From NCBI RefSeq assembly GCF_000686705.1, contig NZ_JMLJ01000007.1:62001-126000 (forward strand): a stretch of 64,000 bases of DNA. The letters run 5' to 3'. The notes under the pieces were generated by a model. It did no database searches. It saw only the letters and a program-made list of their open reading frames with translations, and had not been told where the DNA came from. Source of the DNA: Clostridium hydrogeniformans DSM 21757 (lineage in GTDB: Bacteria; Bacillota; Clostridia; Clostridiales; Clostridiaceae). Shown one piece after another: positions 58,669 to 64,000 of the stretch; the stretch's first letter is position 1, and every line of letters begins with the position of its first letter. Both the position numbers and the translations under genes were made by a program.

Positions 58669-59988
58669 CTATTCATATCTTAATGATTCTATTGGGTCAA
58701 GCTTTGAAGCCTTATTTGCTGGATATAAACCTGCAATTACGGAAATTAATATAGCAAATCCAATCGTTCCTAAAATTAACCATATAGGAGTAGAAAAAAT
58801 ATTAGGAACATCACTAATTCCTTTTGATTTCAATACATTATCTAAGACTACTTTTATGATTTGAGTATTTATTAAACTAAAAACTAATCCAATTAAACCT
58901 CCTATAAATCCAATTGCAGCTGATTCCATAATAAATAATCTTCTTATATTACTTCTAGAACATCCTAAAGCTTTCATTATACCAATGGATCTTGTTCTTT
59001 CATATATAGCCATAGTCATTGTATTAATTACACCTATGACTGCTAGTACAGCCTTAATCATAGTGAATGTAGACTTAACACCTTTCATCATTGATTCTAT
59101 ACTCATAGTTTCATAACCCATTTTAGTAATTTCATCTGAAACCGCTGAAACATCAGATATACTTTTTAACGTAACTTCTACTTTATCCAATCCAGTTTCT
59201 TCGTAATCATTCTTATTTAAACTTTTATAACCTAGTAAGTCTTTCGTATTATCAATAGAAGATATTATTTGATCACTATTTGGAAAATCTGCACCTACTA
59301 CACCTACAATCTTAAAATTCTTAACTAAAGGTTCAATGCTAGGCATTCCTGATATATTTGGTAACTTAGCTGTTAAAGTCATCTCTTTCCCTATAACAGA
59401 TTCAGCATCTTCAATACCTATTTTATCTAAAAGTTTTTTTCCTACTAATATTGAGTTTTTGTCTTCTTTTTTAAGCATTCTACCATAAATAATTGGTTTT
59501 AAATCTTTTTTATTCTCTTTAATTTCTACAGTTTCTATAACATTATCAGTAAATATAGGATAATCTAAATCATATGCCAATATAGCTGTATCTTTTATAT
59601 CTTTATCCATAAACTTTTTTTCAATAGATCCTATATACTTATAAGCAGATATATCCTCAACCTCTTTAATTGCTTTAATTTTCTCTAAGGCATTTTTATC
59701 TAGAATATTAGGTTTTGATTTGGATTTCTCAGAAGATTTTTCTCCATCTTTAGTAGTTTCTAAAATTGAGCTATCTGCTTCTTTATTATGAGGATTTACG
59801 TTAATAACATTAGCAGCTATATTAGACTTCAATTTATCTTCTATAATTTTTGGGGTTCCTACTCCTATACTTACCATAAGTATTATTAACATAGCCCCTA
59901 TAGAAACTGCAAAAGATGTAAGAAAAGTTCTCATTTTTCTTCTCCTTAGATTTCTAAATGCTGTTTTTATACTGTTCTTTAATTTCAT
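58669..59988 (-). CDS. ABC exporter permease, MacB/FtsX family
   Basis: The 439-residue product has the MacB-type start LKNSIKTAFRNLRRRKMRTFLTSFAVSIGAMLIILMVSIG (helix about 20-45), a large outside domain (about 50-300) and three C-terminal helices (about 310-335, 355-385, 405-430). It ends with AGLYPANKASKLDPIESLRYE, the usual FtsX-family tail. With the ATPase gene 2 bases away it forms a complete transporter, probably for a peptide, lipoprotein or toxic compound. The outside domain has an acidic, Ser/Lys-rich stretch near residues 60-85. Confidence 0.92.
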   Translation of the reverse strand: MKLKNSIKTAFRNLRRRKMRTFLTSFAVSIGAMLIILMVSIGVGTPKIIEDKLKSNIAANVINVNPHNKEADSSILETTKDGEKSSEKSKSKPNILDKNALEKIKAIKEVEDISAYKYIGSIEKKFMDKDIKDTAILAYDLDYPIFTDNVIETVEIKENKKDLKPIIYGRMLKKEDKNSILVGKKLLDKIGIEDAESVIGKEMTLTAKLPNISGMPSIEPLVKNFKIVGVVGADFPNSDQIISSIDNTKDLLGYKSLNKNDYEETGLDKVEVTLKSISDVSAVSDEITKMGYETMSIESMMKGVKSTFTMIKAVLAVIGVINTMTMAIYERTRSIGIMKALGCSRSNIRRLFIMESAAIGFIGGLIGLVFSLINTQIIKVVLDNVLKSKGISDVPNIFSTPIWLILGTIGFAILISVIAGLYPANKASKLDPIESLRYE

Positions 59989-59990
59989 AA

Positions 59991-60653
59991 CTATACCTCC
60001 ACCTTACCATCTTTTATTCTTATAATTCTGTCTGCATGTTTTGCTTCTTCCATATTGTGAGTTACCATAACAATGGTATATCCTCTTCTTTTAAAATCAG
60101 TAAGGATTTCCATAACTGCTAAACCCGATTTAGAATCTAAATTTCCAGTAGGCTCGTCCGCTAAAATTATTTTAGGATCATTTGCTAAAGCTCTAGCTAT
60201 ACTGACTCTCTGTCTTTGACCACCTGAAAGTTCCGTAGGTTTATGCTTTATTCTATCTCCCATACCCAAATCTTCAAGTACTGATTTAGCTCTATCTTTC
60301 ATTTCTTTATCAGATGCTCCTGCTATAACTAGAGGCATCATAACATTTTCTAATGCTGTAAGGGTAGGTTCTAGATTAAATGATTGAAATATAAATCCAA
60401 TTTTTTCATTTCTAAACTTAGACATTTTCTTATCCTTTAATTTACTAATATCCTGGTTTTCAATAATCACTTCTCCCATTGAAGGACTGTCTAATCCTCC
60501 TATCATATTCATCAGTGTAGATTTACCAGAACCCGATGGTCCAACTATAGCAACAAATTCACCTTTTTCTATGTCTAAACTAACACTATCCAGCACAGTA
60601 AGTTTCTCACTACCAATATTATAAATTTTACTTATATTTTTAATTTTTATCAT
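59991..60653 (-). CDS. ABC exporter ATPase, MacB/LolD family
   Basis: The 220-residue product has Walker A GPSGSGKST (about residues 38-46), the Q loop FIFQSFNL, the signature LSGGQRQRVSIARAL, Walker B IILADEPTGNLDS and the H loop MVTHN. It powers the permease encoded downstream. An AGGAGAG-like site lies before the ATG. The YozG-like regulator gene is 53 bases upstream on the same strand, so regulator and transporter appear to form one operon. Confidence 0.95.
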   Translation of the reverse strand: MIKIKNISKIYNIGSEKLTVLDSVSLDIEKGEFVAIVGPSGSGKSTLMNMIGGLDSPSMGEVIIENQDISKLKDKKMSKFRNEKIGFIFQSFNLEPTLTALENVMMPLVIAGASDKEMKDRAKSVLEDLGMGDRIKHKPTELSGGQRQRVSIARALANDPKIILADEPTGNLDSKSGLAVMEILTDFKRRGYTIVMVTHNMEEAKHADRIIRIKDGKVEV

Positions 60654-60706
60654 ATTCTCTCTCCTTTTAATATCTCTTATATAAACTAATACAAAAATTA
60701 TTTTAG

Positions 60707-60922
60707 TTACTTATCATTTTCATCTGTATACTCTAAAATATCTTTAGGTTGACAATTTAAAACTTCGCATAATGAACTTAGTGTAGAAAAGCGGCTAGCT
60801 TTAGCTTTGTTATTTTTTAATATAGAAAGATTAGCCTTAGTTATACCTAATTTTTCTGAAAACTGTGTAGAATTAATCTTTCTTTTTGCCATCATCACAT
60901 CTAAATTTACTATAATAGGCAT
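60707..60922 (-). CDS. XRE-family regulator (YozG-like)
   Basis: The 71-residue product is a single helix-turn-helix of the Cro/CI type: MIVNLDVMMAKRKINSTQFSEKLGITKANLSILKN-like, with the HTH at about residues 18-45, followed by LCEVLNCQPKDILEY, a very common ending of this group. Such regulators are typically paired with DUF2975 membrane proteins, as here, 14 bases upstream. It may repress the local operon. An AAAGGGG site precedes the ATG. Confidence 0.92.
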   Translation of the reverse strand: MPIIVNLDVMMAKRKINSTQFSEKLGITKANLSILKNNKAKASRFSTLSSLCEVLNCQPKDILEYTDENDK

Positions 60923-60936
60923 GGCGCCACCCCTTT

Positions 60937-61409
60937 CTATATGGTCTTATCATTTTCATCTTTGATTTGTATAAATTTATCAAATAGCTGTGATAAAACT
61001 AAGAATAAAAGCCCTATAGTTATACCAACAAAAGTAACTACAAAAATCAGTCCTATCAAAAGAATTCCTTCAAAGAAACTAGTTGAATACTTTATATATG
61101 TTGCACAAGTAATAAAAATAAGTATCTGTACAAAAGAACAAAATGCAATATTCTTTAAATAATCAACAATGACAAGTGTAAATGAATTATCTTTTAATAT
61201 TAATTTGCAGACTTTTTTAAATTAAATAATGCTATAACATATGGAACGGCACATATGTAAATACAAATGGATATTTTTACAACTAAGTTAGTGTCCTTTA
61301 AAAAATATTGACTTTTTAAAAATGCTGTTGTAATAAGTGGGGTTCCTAAAAGCATTAATAGCGTAATACATATTCCTAGAAATACAAGAAAGTTTAATTT
61401 TTTTTTCAT
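60937..61409 (-). CDS. DUF2975 membrane protein split by a -1 frame change at A_AAA_AAG
   Basis: The frame from the ATG at 61409 (AAAGGAG site) gives 66 residues with two helices and then stops at 61200. The rest of a DUF2975 protein continues in the -1 frame to a TAG at 60937 (VCKLILKDNSFT, a DYLKNIAFCSF stretch and two more helices). The switch point is the heptamer A_AAA_AAG at 61218-61212, in the correct frame for -1 slippage. Slippage there yields a 157-residue product of normal family length. The gene is either frameshift-decoded, expressed as a short form, or broken. It precedes its usual XRE partner gene. Confidence 0.7.
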
Positions 61410-61667
61410 TTTAGAAACAACTCCTTTAAATTTATATCATTATAATAAATAATTATTTATCGTTTATAAATAAAAATATAATCTTAAGCAATATATTTTT
61501 ATTTATAAAGATTGATTTTAAATTACAATATACCTTCTGTACATTAAAGGATTTAAGCTCACCTACATAGATATATAAGTCTTTATATTGAAATTTTTTT
61601 CATATAAAATAAAGATTAGTTCTATATAATTAATTTTAGCTCACTCTCAGCTGTACAATTATAGAAA

Positions 61668-61704
61668 AAAGGCTAATAAGGATTTTTATTCCCTACTAGC
61701 CTTT
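61668..61704 (-). terminator. Minus-strand terminator without an intact upstream gene
   Basis: An 8-bp stem AAAGGCTA/TAGCCTTT with an inner GG/CC part is followed on the minus strand by TTTTTTC. No intact minus-strand gene lies upstream of it; a short decayed frame ends 10 bases before. Confidence 0.7.
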
Positions 61705-62230
61705 ACTATATTTCTTAATAATCTACACCTATAATCCCTCTATTTTCATATGAGATTTTATTTTAATTACGTAGCAATATTATAAAAAATATAAAATACT
61801 TAAAAGATGTGCTTATAATATATGTACTCTAAAGTTTATATGATTCTATTTCTTTAAGAAAAAATACTTTTAAAAGGAGACCCAAAACCTATAATAATGA
61901 TATAGAAATGGAGGGGTTCAAAAAATAATCTAAATACGAAAGAGACCTTAAAAGCTTAGGGATTTAGATTATTTGATGATAAATATATAAGTAAAAAATT
62001 ATATAATTTGAAAAATAAACTAGTTGAAAAGTTGAATTTAATTAAATTTCAATTAAAAAATATATAAACTTTGATCCTAATAATTAAAAATTTATTTTAG
62101 CGGTTAACCCCATATATCTAAATGATATTTTAATTGTCCATGAATATATAAATATAAAGCACATTCTAAATAATGCTTGAAGTAATTTATTGAAATAATC
62201 TTTAAATGCTATTATATATAAAATAATATT

Positions 62231-62420
62231 TAAAAACTATTTCGTATATTATTAATTTTTATAGTAATAATTTGCAATGTAAACCTTTTAATTTTTAATT
62301 AATTAATTAAAAATTATATTAAAATTAATCATATTAGAATAAATCATAAGAAGTAGAAATTTGTTGAAGGAATATTTTCAGAATTGTAGAATAAATACTA
62401 ATAGTGAGTTGAATATAAGT
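62231..62420 (+). repeat. Direct repeat, copy 2, leader of the aminotransferase gene
   Basis: Partner of 58114-58288. It ends at the GGGGG site of the aminotransferase gene, so it probably carries the promoter and 5' untranslated region. Copy 2 has an extra TAATTAAT block in the middle. Confidence 0.85.
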
Positions 62421-62433
62421 GGGGGTGCAATTT

Positions 62434-63621
62434 ATGAATTTTAAATTTGCGGAAAGAACATCAAAGATAAAAGCTTCAGAAATAAGAGAGTTATTAAAAC
62501 TAACAGAGGAGCCACAAATAATTTCATTTGCAGGAGGACTTCCTGCACCTGAATTATTCCCAGTTGAAAATATGGAGATAATAGCTGCAAAAGTTATTAG
62601 AGAGCAAGGTAGAGCTGCTCTTCAATACAGCACAACTGAAGGATTTACTCCTCTTAGAGAAGTTATAGTAGAACAAAGATTAAAGCCAATAGGAATTAAC
62701 GCTACTGTGGATAACATTTTAATAACTAGTGGATCACAGCAAGCTCTAGAATTTACTGCAAAATTATTTATCGATAAGGATGATATAATAATTTGTGAGA
62801 GTCCAAGTTACCTAGGAGCTATAAATGCTTTTAATGCTTATGAACCAAAATTTGTAGAGGTTCCAATGGATGAAGATGGAATGATAATGGAAGAGCTTGA
62901 AAAGGCTTTAAAAGAAAATCCAAAAGCTAAATTTATATATACAATACCAGATTTCCAAAATCCATCTGGAGTTACAATGTCTGTAGAAAGAAGAAAACGT
63001 TTAACGGAAATTGCTAAGGAATATAATATTCCTGTAGTTGAAGATAGCCCTTATGGAGATTTAGTTTTTGATTGTGAAAGATATCCTACCATAAAGAGTT
63101 TTGATACAGATGGATATGTTATACACTTAGGTACTTTCTCAAAAACCTTCTGCCCTGGTCTTAGACTAGGTTGGGTATGTGCATCAAAAGAAATTGCTCA
63201 AAAATATACCCTATTAAAGCAAGGAGCAGACCTTCAATGTAGTACCTTAGACCAAAGAATAGCTGCTCAGTATATGCAAGATCATAATTTAGATGAGCAT
63301 ATTGCAAAGATATGTGAAACTTATAAAAGAAGAAGAGATTTAATGCTTAATGCTATGAAAGAATATTTCCCTAAAGAAATAAAGTTCACTAACTCTAAGG
63401 GTGGATTATTTACTTGGGTTGAACTTAGAGAAGACTTAGATTCTGCTATCATATTGAAGGAAGCTCTTGAAGAAAACGTGGCTTTTGTTCCAGGGTCATC
63501 TTTCTTCCCAAATGGAGGACGTAAAAACTTCTTTAGACTTAACTACTCTAATATGACAGATGATAAAATAGTAGATGGAATTAAAAGACTGGCAAAAGTT
63601 ATCAATAAACATTATAATTAA
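62434..63621 (+). CDS. PLP-dependent aminotransferase, 2-aminoadipate/aromatic (LysN/ARO8-like) group
   Basis: I use the ATG at 62434, 8 bases after GGGGG. The 395-residue product has ISFAGGLPAPELFP near the start, QYSTTEGFTPLRE, LITSGSQQALE, IPDFQNPSG, VVEDSPYGDLVF, the PLP-lysine motif LGTFSKTFCPGLRLGW and a C-terminal FFRLNYSN arginine. It lacks the GntR domain of MocR proteins and fits the LysN/KAT-II-like group that acts on 2-aminoadipate, aromatic or branched amino acids; the substrate is uncertain. It stands next to another aminotransferase gene. Confidence 0.9.
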   Translation: MNFKFAERTSKIKASEIRELLKLTEEPQIISFAGGLPAPELFPVENMEIIAAKVIREQGRAALQYSTTEGFTPLREVIVEQRLKPIGINATVDNILITSGSQQALEFTAKLFIDKDDIIICESPSYLGAINAFNAYEPKFVEVPMDEDGMIMEELEKALKENPKAKFIYTIPDFQNPSGVTMSVERRKRLTEIAKEYNIPVVEDSPYGDLVFDCERYPTIKSFDTDGYVIHLGTFSKTFCPGLRLGWVCASKEIAQKYTLLKQGADLQCSTLDQRIAAQYMQDHNLDEHIAKICETYKRRRDLMLNAMKEYFPKEIKFTNSKGGLFTWVELREDLDSAIILKEALEENVAFVPGSSFFPNGGRKNFFRLNYSNMTDDKIVDGIKRLAKVINKHYN

Positions 63622-63640
63622 TAATAAAGACTGAATAGAT

Positions 63641-63676
63641 ATCTCTCCTTGGGAAATAATAATCCTAGGGAGGGAT
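63641..63676 (+). promoter_or_regulatory. Hairpin that buries the ribosome binding site of the 50-codon gene
   Basis: Bases 63641-63654 pair with 63663-63676 (14 pairs including four G-T) around an AATAATAA loop. The descending arm contains the GGGAGGG site of the gene at 63681. No T run follows, so it is not a good terminator and may limit translation. Confidence 0.5.
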
Positions 63677-63680
63677 AATT

Positions 63681-63833
63681 ATGTATGATGCAAAATCTAA
63701 AGAAAAAGAAGAAGTCACAGATATAAAATATTATGAGTCCATAAGCGACAGAGGATATTTTTATAATCCTGTTCCTTATTCAATAGGAAGAACAAAATTG
63801 TCTTACGTACCTAAAGAAAATTTATTTGAATAA
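63681..63833 (+). CDS. Small conserved-looking protein of 50 residues
   Basis: An ATG 6 bases after GGGAGGG opens a 51-codon frame. The product starts with a charged MYDAKSKEKEEV and continues with aromatic-rich YYESISDRGYFYNPVPYS and KLSYVPKENLFE. I do not recognise it; there is no membrane segment or cysteine. The composition and ribosome binding site argue for a real gene. It lies between two aminotransferase genes on the same strand, 43 bases before the second. Confidence 0.6.
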   Translation: MYDAKSKEKEEVTDIKYYESISDRGYFYNPVPYSIGRTKLSYVPKENLFE

Positions 63834-63876
63834 AAAATTTATACTTATAAGGTTATTTTAAGGGGGATTTTATTCT

Positions 63877-64000
63877 ATGAAAATATCAAAAAGAATTGAA
63901 AATATGCAATTTTCACCTATTCGTAAGCTTGCTCCATTTGCTGAAGAAGCAAGGAAGCAAGGAAAAAAGGTTTATGGTCTTAACATAGGACAACCAGACA
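63877..64000 (+). CDS. Class I/II aminotransferase, start only (cut by window)
   Basis: The 41 visible codons begin MKISKRIENMQFSPIRKL and run to YGLNIGQPD, the usual N-terminus of class I PLP aminotransferases with the substrate-binding GQPD turn. An AGGGGG site lies upstream. The substrate and catalytic lysine are outside the window. Confidence 0.85.
   Translation, partial: MKISKRIENMQFSPIRKLAPFAEEARKQGKKVYGLNIGQPD

Larger units (their letters stand above)
61410..62433. other. 1-kb intergenic region with a minus-strand terminator, decayed sequence and repeat copy 2
   Basis: It holds the promoter of the DUF2975 operon, a minus-strand terminator (61668-61704), a possible C-terminal gene remnant (61715-61762), a 13-bp hairpin (61924-61936 with 61963-61975) and repeat copy 2, which serves as the leader of the aminotransferase gene. 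No intact gene was found. Confidence 0.5.

Noticed and set aside
61936-61968. A short frame ending KYERDLKSLGI-stop in the 1-kb gap
   Set aside because: The string is short and is preceded by a stop within a hairpin; it cannot be told from chance.

Overview
The window looks like chromosomal DNA of a low-GC, endospore-forming Firmicute, most likely Clostridium sensu stricto (cluster I, C. perfringens-like). The evidence is strongly AT-rich intergenic DNA, AGGAGG-type ribosome binding sites, frequent GTG/TTG starts, an alpha/beta-type SASP gene, a PdaB-like deacetylase, a SpoVK-type AAA ATPase, a T-box leader on valS, a clostridial/Bacillus-type LexA box and an anaerobe-type 2-hydroxyacyl-CoA dehydratase activase. 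I saw no prophage, insertion sequence, CRISPR array or rRNA. The species is an inference.

Layout. 1-5.4 kb: the 3'-truncated end of a long PRPP synthetase-family gene, a GNAT protein, a YmaF-family protein and RodA, separated by long AT-rich gaps with many inverted repeats. 5.4-10.2 kb: an apparent operon of a 1209-residue protein with four AAA+ modules, a four-helix membrane protein and a single-pass membrane protein with an outside beta-rich domain; I recognise no named system. 10.3-19.5 kb: a two-component system, a MocR regulator, DUF2804 and methyltransferase genes, an M16 protease-recX-transglutaminase run and a TPR protein. 20-33.5 kb: a giant activase, T-box-controlled valS, folC, several small conserved genes, a PdaB-like deacetylase and a double-OB SSB-like protein.

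33.5-41.8 kb is a lysine/diaminopimelate region (dapH, patA, dapB, dapA). Inserted in it are two about 90 percent identical peptide-binding lipoproteins. They arose by a 2.24-kb tandem duplication that also copied the last 27 codons (26 residues plus stop) of patA, now a decayed fossil between the copies. 41.9-50.8 kb holds a divergent SASP, hslO, tRNA-Asp and tRNA-Cys, mscL, an HD hydrolase, a ribbon-helix-helix/coiled-coil protein with a symmetric operator-like array in its promoter, a Xer-type recombinase, a very acidic protein and lexA with its SOS box. 49.5-58.1 kb is a minus-strand run: methionine gamma-lyase-like gene, hfq, miaA, mutL, mutS, miaB (RNA modification and mismatch repair).

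58.1-64 kb: an ABC exporter with a YozG-like regulator and a DUF2975 membrane protein whose reading frame is broken exactly at a canonical A_AAA_AAG slippery heptamer. This cassette lies between two direct repeats of about 180 bp, the second of which is the leader of a following aminotransferase gene. The window ends with a 50-codon gene whose ribosome binding site is buried in a hairpin, and the start of another aminotransferase.
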